A DNA stretch of 64,000 nucleotides from Reyranella massiliensis 521 (GTDB lineage: Bacteria; Pseudomonadota; Alphaproteobacteria; Reyranellales; Reyranellaceae). Of the stretch, positions 1 to 9,666 are shown one piece after another; position 1 is the first letter of the stretch, and each line of letters begins with the position of its first letter. The position numbers and the translations under genes were made by a program. The stretch is taken from NCBI RefSeq assembly GCF_000312425.1, contig NZ_HE997181.1, positions 133,002 to 197,001 on the forward strand, given 5' to 3'. The notes under the pieces are model-generated. The model saw only the letters and a list, made by a program, of their open reading frames with translations, was not told where the DNA came from and did no database searches.

Positions 1-1
1 G

Positions 2-139
2 GCCGAGATGCAGCTGCGCATCTTGTGGGAGGAAATTCTGAAGCGCGACCTGAAGATCGAGGTCGTCGGGCCGCCGGTACGTCTCTACTCCAATTTCATC
101 CGCGGCATTCGCGCGCTGCCGGTAAGGATTGCGGGTTGA
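2..139 (+). CDS. Cytochrome P450, C-terminal end (partial)
   Basis: The window opens inside this gene; 45 codons and a TGA remain. The peptide runs AEMQLRILWEEILKR, then EVVGPPVRLYSNFIRG and ALPVRI, which matches the last helix and beta strands of bacterial P450 monooxygenases, downstream of the haem-binding Cys loop (outside the window). P450s use O2 and electrons from a ferredoxin to hydroxylate small hydrophobic substrates. The substrate cannot be read from this piece. Family assignment rests on the C-terminal pattern only. Confidence 0.8.
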   Translation, partial: AEMQLRILWEEILKRDLKIEVVGPPVRLYSNFIRGIRALPVRIAG

Positions 140-231
140 GCCTGGCGTCCCTCTAGCGGGCGATGCCGCATCGACGGTCACATGTGCAATTTAGCAAGTT
201 GCAACGGCATGCAGGCAGTGCAGGCTGAGGC

Positions 232-474
232 ATGTCGTTTATCCGGACCGCGCCGCGTTGTTTGTGTCGAACCTGTGCCTGGCAGGGGCGCGTCGATCAG
301 GTGGCACCTTTCAGCAATCTCGCGACCTGGCTGTCACACCAGGACAGAACCGACATCGTCATTCTGCCAGAGGGTGAATGCCCGCGCTGCGGCACCCCGA
401 TATACAACCAGGCGGCCGAGGAGCGGCTCGCCCGGGCAGTTGCTCTCGTCGGCCCGAACATTCCGGCGTTCTGA
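232..474 (+). CDS. Small zinc-ribbon-like hypothetical protein
   Basis: An 80-residue reading frame with two cysteine pairs, CLCRTC near residues 10-15 and CPRC near 50-53. This spacing suggests a small zinc ribbon. It lies between the P450 tail and the convergent aldolase, and its TGA directly abuts the aldolase stop. There is a weak purine-rich stretch (CTGAGG) before the ATG. I do not recognise a family. It could be a real zinc-binding protein or a chance frame in GC-rich DNA; the paired cysteines favour a real gene. Confidence 0.5.
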   Translation: MSFIRTAPRCLCRTCAWQGRVDQVAPFSNLATWLSHQDRTDIVILPEGECPRCGTPIYNQAAEERLARAVALVGPNIPAF

Positions 475-1260
475 TCAGGGTCTGGTCTGCTGCTTGACTG
501 TCTGCAGACCGGCGGCGAAGGCCTGCTGCAACAGCCAGACATCGCCCGCGATCGAGACGAAGTCGTAGCCGAGCTTGACGAACTGCGCGGCCTGCTTGGC
601 ATCGACGGCCAGTCGCCCTGCCGATTTGCCGTGCTTCTTCGCTGCTGCAATCGTCGCCCGCTCGGCCTTGAGGAAGTCGGGATGATCGAAGGCGCCGGGT
701 TCGCCCATCGCCACAGAGAGGTCGTTGTGGCCGAGCCACAGCATGTCGACACCGGGCATCGCGGCGATCTCGTCGGCAGCCGCTGCACCGCGCGGATCCT
801 CGACCTGCAGGATGATGGCGGTGCGGGCATTCTGTTCGGCAAAGCGCGGCAGCAGCGGCTCGCTGCGCATCGCAAAGCGTTCGTGCGCGAGGCCCAACGC
901 CACGCCGCGCGTGCCGTCGGGCCAGTACTTGGCGGCATCGATCACCGCCTTGGCCTGCTCGACCGAAGACACGATCGGCACCATCACGCCGTCCGCGCCG
1001 GTGTCGAGCGCGCGCGAGATGTGATGACGCGATTGCGAAGGGACGCGTACGACCAGCGGCAGGTTTGCAGCCTGCATGTAACGCACGACTTGGCGGACGG
1101 TATCGAATCCGAAACCGGTATGTTCCATGTCGAGGACCGCGAAGTCCGCGCCGGCAGCTTTCAGTATCTGGCCGATCCCGGGCGTCGCGAACTCGAAAAG
1201 GAATGTGCCGATCTTGGTCGAGTTCGTGCCGACGAGGCCGCGCAGAGTGTCATTCGCCAT
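475..1260 (-). CDS. HpcH/HpaI aldolase family protein
   Basis: A class II, metal-dependent pyruvate aldolase of the HpcH/HpaI (2-keto-3-deoxyglucarate / 4-hydroxy-2-oxoheptanedioate aldolase) family, about 261 residues, the usual length. Visible family signatures are VLDMEHTGF (catalytic His after the first strand), VVRVPSQ (substrate-binding Arg), QVEDPRGA (metal Glu) and LGHNDLS (metal Asp). It would retro-aldol cleave a 2-keto-3-deoxy acid to pyruvate and an aldehyde in the cytosol. I chose the second ATG (1260) because the GGGGGA stretch sits 7 bases upstream; an ATG at 1266 is also in frame. Substrate unknown. Confidence 0.88.
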   Translation of the reverse strand: MANDTLRGLVGTNSTKIGTFLFEFATPGIGQILKAAGADFAVLDMEHTGFGFDTVRQVVRYMQAANLPLVVRVPSQSRHHISRALDTGADGVMVPIVSSVEQAKAVIDAAKYWPDGTRGVALGLAHERFAMRSEPLLPRFAEQNARTAIILQVEDPRGAAAADEIAAMPGVDMLWLGHNDLSVAMGEPGAFDHPDFLKAERATIAAAKKHGKSAGRLAVDAKQAAQFVKLGYDFVSIAGDVWLLQQAFAAGLQTVKQQTRP

Positions 1261-1337
1261 TGTCATTTCCCCCTATGCGGCCGCGATGCTAGCGTGGACC
1301 GTCTCTATCAAACACCTGCTTCTCAAGGGAGAAAGCG

Positions 1338-1964
1338 ATGAAGCTCTATTACATGCCCGGCGCCTGTTCCCTCGGCATCCATGTGCTCCTCGAGGAAATC
1401 GGCAAGCCCTACGATCTGCACAAGGTCGACGGCGCCAACCAGGAGCAATACGGGCCGGACTTCGTGAAACTCAACCCGAAGTCGAAGGTGCCGACGCTGG
1501 TGCGCGACGACAGGTCGGTGCTGACCGAGTATCCCGCGATCGCGGTGTGGCTCGCCCGCAAGAACCCCGAGGCCGGCCTGCTGCCGAGCGATGCCGATGC
1601 CGAAGCGCGTGCGCTGGAGGCGATGGACTACGCCGTCTCGACCATGCACATGCAGGGCTTCTCGCGCATGTTCCGCCCGGCTAACTACGCACCGACCGAA
1701 GCCGACCACGACAAGGTCAAGGCGCGCGGCAAGGAGATCATGGAGAAGGGCCTGGCGCTCATGGACAAGGCGCTGGAAGGCAAGGAATACCTCGCCGGCA
1801 AATTCTCGGTGGCCGACACGGCGCTGTTCTATGTCTCGTTCTGGGCGCATGGCCGCATGAAGATGCCGCTGCCGAAGAACGTCGCCGCCCACTACGAGCG
1901 CATGAAGGCGCGTCCTGCCGTCAAGCGCGTGCTGGAACAGGAAGGTCTGGCCGCCGCGGCCTGA
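1338..1964 (+). CDS. Glutathione S-transferase family protein
   Basis: A 208-residue GST. The N-terminal thioredoxin-like domain starts MKLYYMPGACSLG, where the Cys/Ser pair is typical of bacterial beta-class enzymes, and holds the cis-Pro motif KVPTLV plus a glutathione-binding 'LTEYPAI' segment. An all-helical C-terminal domain follows. It conjugates glutathione to electrophiles or acts as a thiol reductase in the cytosol. A good ribosome site (AAGGGAGAA) lies 7 bases before the ATG. It is divergent from the HpcH-type aldolase across a roughly 75-base gap that should hold both promoters. Confidence 0.92.
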   Translation: MKLYYMPGACSLGIHVLLEEIGKPYDLHKVDGANQEQYGPDFVKLNPKSKVPTLVRDDRSVLTEYPAIAVWLARKNPEAGLLPSDADAEARALEAMDYAVSTMHMQGFSRMFRPANYAPTEADHDKVKARGKEIMEKGLALMDKALEGKEYLAGKFSVADTALFYVSFWAHGRMKMPLPKNVAAHYERMKARPAVKRVLEQEGLAAAA

Positions 1965-2063
1965 TTTCTCCTCGCGGCTCCCGCTTCGGAGCCTGTTTGC
2001 GTGGCGGCTCAACGGCATTCGCGTCGTTGACCGCCTGTAGGGCGCGCCGCCAAATCGGACGTC

Positions 2064-2900
2064 ATGTCCGCGGCGTTGCTCTACGGTCTCGTCATTCTGT
2101 CGGCCATTGCGCATTCGGTCTGGAATGCGCTCGTCAAATCGGCCGGCGACCGCACGCTCACCATGGTGGCGATCCGGGTCGCCGGGCTGACCCTCGGCCT
2201 CTGCGCCTTGCCGCTCGTCGACTGGCCAGCGCCAGAGAGCTGGAAATGGCTCGGTCTCACGGCTCTCATACAGTTCGGCTACTATGCACTGCTGATCCGT
2301 TCGTATGGCGTAGGCGACATGAGCGTCGTCTACCCGCTGGCGCGCGGCGTGGCGCCGGTGCTGACGGCCATCGTGGCGGCGTTGGCGATTGGCGAAAGCC
2401 TGAGCACTGCAAAGCTTGCAGCCGTCGGTCTGATCTCGCTCGGCATCATGGCCTTGTCGTTTGGAGCAGGGGCCGGCGGCGAGGCGGTGGGCTTTGCGCT
2501 GGCGACCGGCGTTTCGGTGGCGGCCTACAGTTTCACCAGCGGCGTCGGCGTTCGGGCAGCGGGGACCGTGCTCGGGTTCCAGGCCTGTCTGGAAATCGTC
2601 ACTGGCCTCGGCATGGTGGCCTACGCCCTCGCGACACGACGCAGCGGTCTTCTTGCTTACGCGCGACGCCACGGGGCGATCGGCCTGCTGGCCGGCGCCG
2701 CCTCGGTGATCGGATTCCTTGCCTTCCTGGTCGCCGCGCAGAGCCTGCCGCTCGGCCCGGTCGTCGCCTTGCGCGAAACCAGTGTGATCTTCGGCGCCGT
2801 GTTGGGAGCGCTTGTGCTCAAGGAAGGGTTTGGCGTTCGCCGGATCGTCGCTTCCGGTTTCGTCGTTGGCGGGATCGCGCTTCTCGCCTTTGCGCCCTGA
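2064..2900 (+). CDS. EamA/DMT-superfamily transporter
   Basis: A 278-residue inner-membrane protein with about ten hydrophobic segments in two homologous halves (two EamA domains), the standard drug/metabolite transporter layout. The N-terminus reads SAALLYGLVILSAIAHSVWNALVKS, and the second half contains LRETSVIFGAVLGALVLKE, a recurring EamA motif. The substrate is probably a small metabolite or amino acid and cannot be deduced. The start lacks a strong ribosome site. It sits 14 bases before the flavin oxidoreductase gene, probably cotranscribed. Confidence 0.88.
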   Translation: MSAALLYGLVILSAIAHSVWNALVKSAGDRTLTMVAIRVAGLTLGLCALPLVDWPAPESWKWLGLTALIQFGYYALLIRSYGVGDMSVVYPLARGVAPVLTAIVAALAIGESLSTAKLAAVGLISLGIMALSFGAGAGGEAVGFALATGVSVAAYSFTSGVGVRAAGTVLGFQACLEIVTGLGMVAYALATRRSGLLAYARRHGAIGLLAGAASVIGFLAFLVAAQSLPLGPVVALRETSVIFGAVLGALVLKEGFGVRRIVASGFVVGGIALLAFAP

Positions 2901-2914
2901 GGTAAGCTGTCCTC

Positions 2915-3889
2915 ATGTCCTTGCCTGCAAATCTCGAAAAACGTCTCCGCCTGCCGCTGATCGCGGCGCCCATGTTCCTGGTGTCCGGTCCCGCGCTCGT
3001 GACGGCAGCCTGCCGTTCCGGTGTGATCGGTTCATTCCCGACCGCCAACTGTCGCACCGTCGAAGAACTCGACCAGTGGCTTGTCGGCATGAACGACGAA
3101 TTGAAGCGTGCCGCTGACGAGAGCGGTCGCGCGCCCGCGCCGCTCTGTCCCAACCTCATTGTCCATCGCTCCAATCCGCGCGTGCCCGACGATCTCGCGG
3201 CCGTGCTGCGCCACAAGGCGGAGATCGTGATCACTTCGGTCGGATCCCCAGAGCCGGTGATGAAGCCGCTGAAGGATGCCGGCTGCCTGGTGCTGGCCGA
3301 CGTCGCCTCGGTGCGTCACGCCGAAAAGGCCGTCGCGGCGGGTGTCGACGGTCTCGTGCTGCTGACGGCAGGGGCGGGCGGTCAGACCGGCTGGGTCAAT
3401 CCCTTTGCCTTCGTGCGCGCGGTGCGGAGGTTCTGGGATGGCATCGTGGTCATGGCGGGCGGCATGGCTGACGGCCACGCCATCGCGGCGGCCGCGGCGC
3501 TGGGCTGCGATCTCGCCTACATGGGCACCAAGTTCATCGCCACGCGCGAGAGCCTTGCCAAGGACGCCTACAAGCAGATGCTGGTCGACAGCCGGCTCGA
3601 CGATGTGCTGCTGACGCGTGCCTTCACCGGCCTGGAGACCAACATGCTGCGGCCCTCCATCGCGGCGGCGGGTCTCGATCCCGACAATCTGCCGGCGCGG
3701 GGTGCCATCGACATCTCCAAGGACATCAACGCCTCGGCCCGCGATAAGCCCGACCCGAAGCGCTGGAAAGACATCTGGAGCGCCGGACACTCCGTCTCCG
3801 GCGTCAGCGATGTGCCCTCGGTGGCGGATCTCATCGAGCGGACCGCCATGGAATACGACGCAGCCGTTCGCTCAATGCAGCGCGTATAG
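2915..3889 (+). CDS. NAD(P)H-dependent flavin oxidoreductase (nitronate monooxygenase-like)
   Basis: A 324-residue TIM-barrel FMN enzyme of the YrpB / 2-nitropropane dioxygenase family. Visible parts are the N-terminal LPLIAAPMFLVSG, the loop AGAGGQTGW near residue 155 and the FMN-phosphate motif VVMAGGMADGHAI, followed by GTKFIATRES. Bona fide nitronate monooxygenases usually carry His in the GGHTG loop; here it is Gln. It may therefore be one of the related NADH:quinone or enoyl reductase-like members rather than a nitronate oxidase. Its stop overlaps the convergent usg gene by 18 bases. Confidence 0.85.
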   Translation: MSLPANLEKRLRLPLIAAPMFLVSGPALVTAACRSGVIGSFPTANCRTVEELDQWLVGMNDELKRAADESGRAPAPLCPNLIVHRSNPRVPDDLAAVLRHKAEIVITSVGSPEPVMKPLKDAGCLVLADVASVRHAEKAVAAGVDGLVLLTAGAGGQTGWVNPFAFVRAVRRFWDGIVVMAGGMADGHAIAAAAALGCDLAYMGTKFIATRESLAKDAYKQMLVDSRLDDVLLTRAFTGLETNMLRPSIAAAGLDPDNLPARGAIDISKDINASARDKPDPKRWKDIWSAGHSVSGVSDVPSVADLIERTAMEYDAAVRSMQRV

Positions 3890-4138
3890 CCCGCTCGAAA
3901 AACGGAACTCGGCCGGCTTGATCAGGGCGGCGTTGGCGACACGGACGCGGTGCAGCCTGCCGTCGAGATTGTGTTCCCAGAAGTCGAGGAACTTGGTCAG
4001 AGCGGGAAAGCGGGGGGCCAGATCGAGGTTCTGCCAGACGAAGCTCTGCAGGACGTGCTCGTGATCGGGCATCCAGTAGAGGATTTCGGCCGTTGTGATG
4101 CGATAGTTGTTGAGTTGCGCAAAAAAACTACGGTCCAT
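3872..4138 (-). CDS. usg: Usg family protein
   Basis: An 88-residue protein matching the alphaproteobacterial Usg family, with recognisable TTAEILYWMPDH, QSFVWQNLDLAPRFP and LDFWEHNLDG blocks. Usg has historically been labelled a possible phosphoribosylanthranilate isomerase subunit, but its role is not established. The start at 4138 is supported by AAGGAG 6 bases upstream; an upstream in-frame ATG at 4177 lacks this. It is divergent from groESL and its 3' end overlaps the flavin oxidoreductase gene. Confidence 0.85.
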   Translation of the reverse strand: MDRSFFAQLNNYRITTAEILYWMPDHEHVLQSFVWQNLDLAPRFPALTKFLDFWEHNLDGRLHRVRVANAALIKPAEFRFSSGLYALH

Positions 4139-4224
4139 GCGGCACTCCTTGACGGGGGCGCGTCGGGAAATAGTCATGCAGTCTTAACAAAAAGTCAGCA
4201 AAATTCGTTCCATAACAATGGTTT

Positions 4225-4267
4225 AGCAGCAGTTCCAGGTGATTGCTGCTGTTGCGAAGTGACTTCG
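4225..4267. repeat. Two dyad symmetries in the usg-groESL divergent interval
   Basis: Two inverted repeats lie side by side: AGCAGCA (4225-4231) with TGCTGCT (4244-4250), and CGAAGT (4255-4260), one base, ACTTCG (4262-4267). Neither is followed by a T-run, so they do not look like terminators. They sit just upstream of the groESL promoter and could bind a regulator or be chance structures. Confidence 0.4.
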
Positions 4268-4276
4268 TTTCGCTGC

Positions 4277-4306
4277 CTTGACTCGGGCAGGGCGCAACCC
4301 TAAATC
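4277..4306 (+). promoter_or_regulatory. Probable groESL promoter
   Basis: CTTGACT (4277-4283) is followed after about 15-17 bases by CCTAAATC (4299-4306). This fits a sigma-70-like TTGACT/TAAATC pair with 17-base spacing. It also resembles alphaproteobacterial sigma-32 (RpoH) promoters, which favour CTTG in the -35 element and a C-rich start of the -10 element. The downstream position of the CIRCE operator is as expected for an HrcA-repressed promoter. Confidence 0.6.
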
Positions 4307-4315
4307 CGGTGCGCG

Positions 4316-4342
4316 TTGGCACTCTTCACTCGAGAGTGCTGA
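4316..4342 (+). promoter_or_regulatory. CIRCE operator (HrcA-binding site)
   Basis: TTGGCACTC, nine bases, GAGTGCTGA. This matches the CIRCE consensus TTAGCACTC-N9-GAGTGCTAA in 16 of 18 arm positions with the exact 9-base spacer. HrcA binds CIRCE to repress chaperonin operons, and repression is relieved on heat stress. It lies 66 bases upstream of the groES ATG, within the expected leader. No hrcA gene is in the window. Confidence 0.95.
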
Positions 4343-4408
4343 CAGCAGTCCTTCCCGTCGCGGCCGTCCGGCTGCGCAGGCTCAACCAGGATCATTGGAG
4401 GAAGAAGC

Positions 4409-4726
4409 ATGAAGTTCCGTCCGCTTCACGACCGCGTCGTGGTCAAGCGCGTCGCGGAGGAAGAGAAGACCAAGGGCGGCATCATCATTCCGGACACTGC
4501 CAAGGAAAAGCCGATGGAAGGCGAAGTCGTCGCCGTCGGTCCTGGCGCCCGGGATGAGAAAGGCGCTCTCGTCGCTCTCGATGTGAAGGCCGGCGACCGC
4601 ATCCTGTTCGGCAAGTGGTCCGGCACCGAGATCAAGCTCGACGGCGTCGAGTACCTGATCATGAAGGAAAGCGACATCATGGGAATCGTCGAAGGTTCCG
4701 CAGCGGCCGGCAAGAAGGCCGCCTGA
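4409..4726 (+). CDS. groES: Co-chaperonin GroES
   Basis: A 105-residue Hsp10 that caps the GroEL cylinder. The start [15 protein letters not shown], the mobile-loop region [19 protein letters not shown] and the ending [15 protein letters not shown] are canonical. A GGAGGAAGAAG ribosome site precedes the ATG. The gene is 46 bases upstream of groEL in the usual order, and expression is controlled by the CIRCE site in its leader. A short Ala/Lys-rich tail (AAAGKKAA) follows the core, common in this group. Confidence 0.98.
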   Translation: MKFRPLHDRVVVKRVAEEEKTKGGIIIPDTAKEKPMEGEVVAVGPGARDEKGALVALDVKAGDRILFGKWSGTEIKLDGVEYLIMKESDIMGIVEGSAAAGKKAA

Positions 4727-4769
4727 TCGCTCCCAACGATCCATTCATCCAGACATCGAGAGGAACTGA

Positions 4770-6413
<1,644 letters not shown>

Positions 6414-6438
6414 GTCCAGTCGACGACAAGAGTTGGAG

Positions 6439-6470
6439 AAGGCCGGGGAGCAATCCCCGGCCTTTTTCTT
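6439..6470 (+). terminator. Intrinsic terminator of groESL
   Basis: A perfect 11-bp stem AAGGCCGGGGA / TCCCCGGCCTT with a GCAA tetraloop, followed by a T-rich run (TTTTTCTT), 25 bases after the groEL stop. It separates groESL from the Nudix gene. Confidence 0.95.
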
Positions 6471-6501
6471 TGATCGGAGGGCAGCGTGGTATGATCGGGC
6501 G

Positions 6502-6924
6502 ATGTCGTCCCACCCTCTTTCCATCAAGGGCGTCGTGCTCCACCGGGGGCGCGTGCTCCTGCTGGCCAACGAGCGCGGCGAATGGGATCTGCCCGGAGGG
6601 CGGCCCGATCCCGGCGAGGATCACGGCGCGACCTTGATGCGGGAGGTGCGCGAGGAGACTGGGCTCGATGTCACGGTCGGCGCCCGGCTCGACGAGCATC
6701 TGTTCGAAGTGCTGCCGCAGCGCTTCGTGCGCATCGTCGCCTATGCCTGCACCCTGGAGAGCGCGATGCCCGTGGTGGTGAGCCACGAGCATCAGGAGAT
6801 TCGCTGGGTGCCTGTCGCCGATCTCGCCGAGACGTTCGGAGGCTACAGGCTGCCAAGCGGTTACCTCGGCGCGATACGCCAGGCGATCTGCCAACCCTTG
6901 TCGCTGAGCACACGCGAGGTTTGA
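6502..6924 (+). CDS. Nudix hydrolase
   Basis: A 140-residue Nudix pyrophosphohydrolase. The Nudix box is complete at about residues 33-55: G-x5-E-x7-REVREETGL, with the Glu residues that bind Mg2+. It would hydrolyse a nucleoside diphosphate linked to another moiety; the exact substrate is unknown. A longer open frame begins inside groEL, but the ATG at 6502, after the groESL terminator, gives the normal family start. Its 3' end overlaps the convergent hypothetical gene by 64 bases. Confidence 0.88.
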   Translation: MSSHPLSIKGVVLHRGRVLLLANERGEWDLPGGRPDPGEDHGATLMREVREETGLDVTVGARLDEHLFEVLPQRFVRIVAYACTLESAMPVVVSHEHQEIRWVPVADLAETFGGYRLPSGYLGAIRQAICQPLSLSTREV

Positions 6925-7934
6925 ACGCCCAGGAAGCGATCCTGCGCGGCGGCAGCGCCGAGCCAGAGCTCGTTCCAGGCATCGAATGCCGCAACGGGAT
7001 CGACAAGGGTGAGGTCGCGCACCGCGCGCCAGCCGGCCTGCCGCACGATCACGCCGCCGTCCTTCTCCTCGACTGCGACATCCTCGCCGCCGGCGGCCAG
7101 CACGGCCGACAGCCAGCGGCCGAAGTCGCGGGCGCTGGCGAGGTCGCCGCGCTCGACATCGGTCGGCAGGTCCATGTCGCGCGCCGTCTCCTCGTGGAAC
7201 TGAAGACCGACGAGGCGGGCGACGCGGCCCAGTTCCTTCTTCGTGTCTTCGGGGCCCAGCAGCTCCTGCAGGGTCGGCAGCATGGTGCGCAGATACTCCA
7301 GCGCATAGGAGCGGAAGGTGCGCTGCTTGCGCTCCTCCGGCCAGTTCGCCGTTTCCAGTTTGGGCTGGTTCGCCCAGTCGACCCGCGGCATCTCTTCCTT
7401 GCCGTAGGCGAAGCGGATGCGCTCCTCCTCCTTGATCGGATGGCCGTAGTCGAAATAGTAGCCTTCGAGGCCCGGCAGACCGTCGACCGTCATGCCGGTG
7501 CAGACGAAACCCAGACGTGGATTGCCGAGCGACTCGCCGTTGTGGCCGTGCCAGCCGTGCAGCATCGCCGCCGACACCGAATGCGGCACCGCCGCGATCG
7601 CCGTGCCTTTCCAGATCCAGCGCGGCGGCGGATAGCGCACCCAGGCCTTGGTGTCGCTCTCGCGCAGGTAGCCGGTCTTCACGCCACCCAGCGCATTGGA
7701 GTGATAGTGATAGAGGGCGCAGGCCGGAGCGTCCTTCTCGTCGGCGAGGCCGAGCTTCTGCAGGCCCGGCAGGAACTTCTCCAGGTGCTGGCGGCGGAAG
7801 TGACGGAACACATACTCGCGCGCCGTATCCTCGCCCCGTCGGGTGACGAGGCCCAGGATCAGCGCGGTCATCAATGCATTGTAGAGCGTGCCGACCGCCT
7901 TGTAGGCGGCCGTGTCGACTTTCGCGTCAGCCAT
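6861..7934 (-). CDS. Conserved hypothetical protein (357 aa)
   Basis: A soluble protein of about 357 residues that I do not recognise with confidence. It begins MADAKVDTAAYKAVGTLYNAL and contains a YHYHSNALGG segment, an aromatic-rich stretch (KAWVRYPPPRWIW), a HGWHGHNGES His cluster around the middle and an acidic C-terminal half. The His/Asp content could suggest an enzyme, but no motif is diagnostic. The start at 7934 overlaps the DUF1330 stop by 8 bases, so the two are translationally coupled. The open frame extends upstream through the DUF1330 gene, but that part looks non-coding. Confidence 0.72.
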   Translation of the reverse strand: MADAKVDTAAYKAVGTLYNALMTALILGLVTRRGEDTAREYVFRHFRRQHLEKFLPGLQKLGLADEKDAPACALYHYHSNALGGVKTGYLRESDTKAWVRYPPPRWIWKGTAIAAVPHSVSAAMLHGWHGHNGESLGNPRLGFVCTGMTVDGLPGLEGYYFDYGHPIKEEERIRFAYGKEEMPRVDWANQPKLETANWPEERKQRTFRSYALEYLRTMLPTLQELLGPEDTKKELGRVARLVGLQFHEETARDMDLPTDVERGDLASARDFGRWLSAVLAAGGEDVAVEEKDGGVIVRQAGWRAVRDLTLVDPVAAFDAWNELWLGAAAAQDRFLGVQTSRVLSDKGWQIAWRIAPR

Positions 7935-8220
7935 TGTAACCGTCAACCAGGATGGCCTTGGACTTGCCGGCTTTGAGTCGCATGGCGAGGATGGGCTTGT
8001 AGTGCTCGGAGTCATAGAACTGCTCGGCCTGGGCGAAGGTCGGAAATTCCAGCACCACGATTCGGGAGGGGGCCCAGCCACCTTCCAGGGTTCTGCACGT
8101 TCCGCCGCGCACGATGAACTTGCCGCCAAACTTGGCGACGGCCCCCGGCGTATGTTTGCGGTATTCGGCCATCAAGGCCTCGTCGGTCGTCTCGACCTCG
8201 ACGATGATATAGGCGGCCAT
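7927..8220 (-). CDS. DUF1330 domain protein
   Basis: A 97-residue single-domain protein with the DUF1330 pattern: AAYIIVEVETTD at the N-terminus, YRKHTPGAVAKFGGKFIVRGG, and IVVLEFPTFAQAEQFYDSEHYKPI. These are small dimeric alpha+beta barrel (ferredoxin-like) proteins of unknown activity. GAGGAGG precedes the ATG. It is the middle gene of a three-gene minus-strand cluster, 12 bases after the sulfurtransferase and overlapping the downstream hypothetical gene. Confidence 0.9.
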   Translation of the reverse strand: MAAYIIVEVETTDEALMAEYRKHTPGAVAKFGGKFIVRGGTCRTLEGGWAPSRIVVLEFPTFAQAEQFYDSEHYKPILAMRLKAGKSKAILVDGYNG

Positions 8221-8232
8221 GTGATTTCCTCC

Positions 8233-9096
8233 TCAGCCCGTTTGCATCGGCAGGCCGGGATCGTTGGCCCATTCCTGCATGGAATTGTCGTACACCGAGA
8301 CGTTCTTATGGCCGAGCAGCGCCGTCAGCACGAAGGCGTCGAGCGTGGCCGCTATGCCGCCGCCGCAATAGACCAGCACGCGTTTGTCGGGCGCGGCGCC
8401 AACGCCCTCGAAGGCGGCACGCAGGTCGGCAATCGGCTTCAGCGCCTTGTCGGGCCCGAACAGGCTCGCCGCCGGCACGCAGGAGGAGCCCGCGATGCGG
8501 CCGGCGCGGCCATAGACCACGCCGCCGGTGCCCCTGTGCTGGTCAAGGCTGAGCGCATTCAGGGTCAGCGTATCAGGCGCTCCGATCGCGCCCTTGATCT
8601 TGTCCTTGTCGACGAAGATTTCGGGCCGGCCTCGCAAGGTAAGTGTCGCCGCCGGATGGCTCGTGGCCTCGGTCGAGAGCGGGCGGTTCTCCGCCTTCCA
8701 CTTGTCGAGGCCGCCATCGAGGATCGCCACATCGTCGAAGCCAACGGCGCGCAGCATCCACCAGATGCGGCTGGCCCAGATCGGCGACCCGTGGCTGTAG
8801 AGCACCACGAAGGTCCCGTGGCCCACGCCCTTGGCTGCGAAGGCCTTGGTCAGCTCTTCGAGCGGCGGCAGGGTGAAGCGCAGCTTCGAGTTCTTGTCGG
8901 AGAGATCGGCCTGGAGGTCGAGAAAGGCGGCGCCCGGGATATGGCCCTTGTCGTAGTTGGCGCGGCCGCTCTCGGCGACGTAGCGTCCGTCGGGTCCGGG
9001 CTTGAGATAGGTGGTGCAGTCGAAGACTCGCACCGCGGGCGCGCCAAGCTGGCGCGCGAGATCGTCCGTCGAGATCAGGTTGGCCGAATGGGCCAT
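8233..9096 (-). CDS. Sulfurtransferase (thiosulfate/3-mercaptopyruvate type)
   Basis: A 287-residue tandem-rhodanese enzyme. Two rhodanese modules are visible: the N-terminal one with RVFDCTTYL and HIPGAAFLDLQADLSD, and the C-terminal one with the active-site loop VLVYCGGGIAAT (Cys244). It transfers sulfane sulfur from mercaptopyruvate or thiosulfate to a thiol acceptor or cyanide. The loop CGGGIAA differs from the CG(S/T)GVTA usual in 3-MST enzymes, so the donor is uncertain. The ATG at 9096 has GGGAGAG upstream; an earlier in-frame ATG at 9162 is less likely. Confidence 0.88.
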   Translation of the reverse strand: MAHSANLISTDDLARQLGAPAVRVFDCTTYLKPGPDGRYVAESGRANYDKGHIPGAAFLDLQADLSDKNSKLRFTLPPLEELTKAFAAKGVGHGTFVVLYSHGSPIWASRIWWMLRAVGFDDVAILDGGLDKWKAENRPLSTEATSHPAATLTLRGRPEIFVDKDKIKGAIGAPDTLTLNALSLDQHRGTGGVVYGRAGRIAGSSCVPAASLFGPDKALKPIADLRAAFEGVGAAPDKRVLVYCGGGIAATLDAFVLTALLGHKNVSVYDNSMQEWANDPGLPMQTG

Positions 9097-9186
9097 GTTG
9101 CTCTCCCGTGAGTGAGGAGAGCGGAGACTAAGGCCCTTGCCGACTGTCGGCCATCTCCCCAATGGCGGGGAGTGCGGGGTGCGGAA

Positions 9187-9543
9187 TTAGATCGTTTTCG
9201 AGGGCAGCGGCGGCACGGCGACCGGACCGTTCGACGGCTGGGCCGACGGCATCGGCGCGGCGGAGGGGGCCGGGGCCTGGCCGAGATCGGGCTGCTTGGG
9301 CGTCTGCGTCGCCGTCGGCTTCTTGGTCTTCTTCGTTGGCTGCGCCTTGGCCATGTTGACCTTCTTCAGGCAGGCATTGCGCTGGCTCGAATTCTTGATC
9401 TTGTTGCAGGAGGCTACAGAGCCTGCCTTCGGTTTGGCCGTGGGCGAGGGGGTCGGCGACGGCATGGTTTCGTCCTGGGCAAAGGACGGAGCGGCAAACG
9501 CGACCGCGGCCAAGGCGGCCATGCCAGCGATCAACAGACGCAT
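9187..9543 (-). CDS. Secreted PsiF-like protein with Pro-rich tail
   Basis: A 118-residue exported protein. A Sec signal peptide (MRLLIAGMAALAAVAFAAPSFA) cleaves before QDE. A low-complexity Pro/Thr/Lys region, a single Cys-flanked helix (CNKIKNSSQRNACLKKV) resembling PsiF-type repeats, and a Pro/Ala-rich C-terminus follow. PsiF proteins are small periplasmic proteins, and their function is unknown. The gene stands alone between the sulfurtransferase and the AEC transporter. The PsiF link rests on the CNK...ACLKK pattern only. Confidence 0.72.
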   Translation of the reverse strand: MRLLIAGMAALAAVAFAAPSFAQDETMPSPTPSPTAKPKAGSVASCNKIKNSSQRNACLKKVNMAKAQPTKKTKKPTATQTPKQPDLGQAPAPSAAPMPSAQPSNGPVAVPPLPSKTI

Positions 9544-9666
9544 TTCGATTTCTCCCGGGCCGCTTGCGATGAGGGGACGGTGCGACCCTAATATGGTGAA
9601 AAATCTATGTGATTTGTGCCATTTATGTCAAATTCTTAATGGTTTACAGCAAGTGAAATCTACGCC

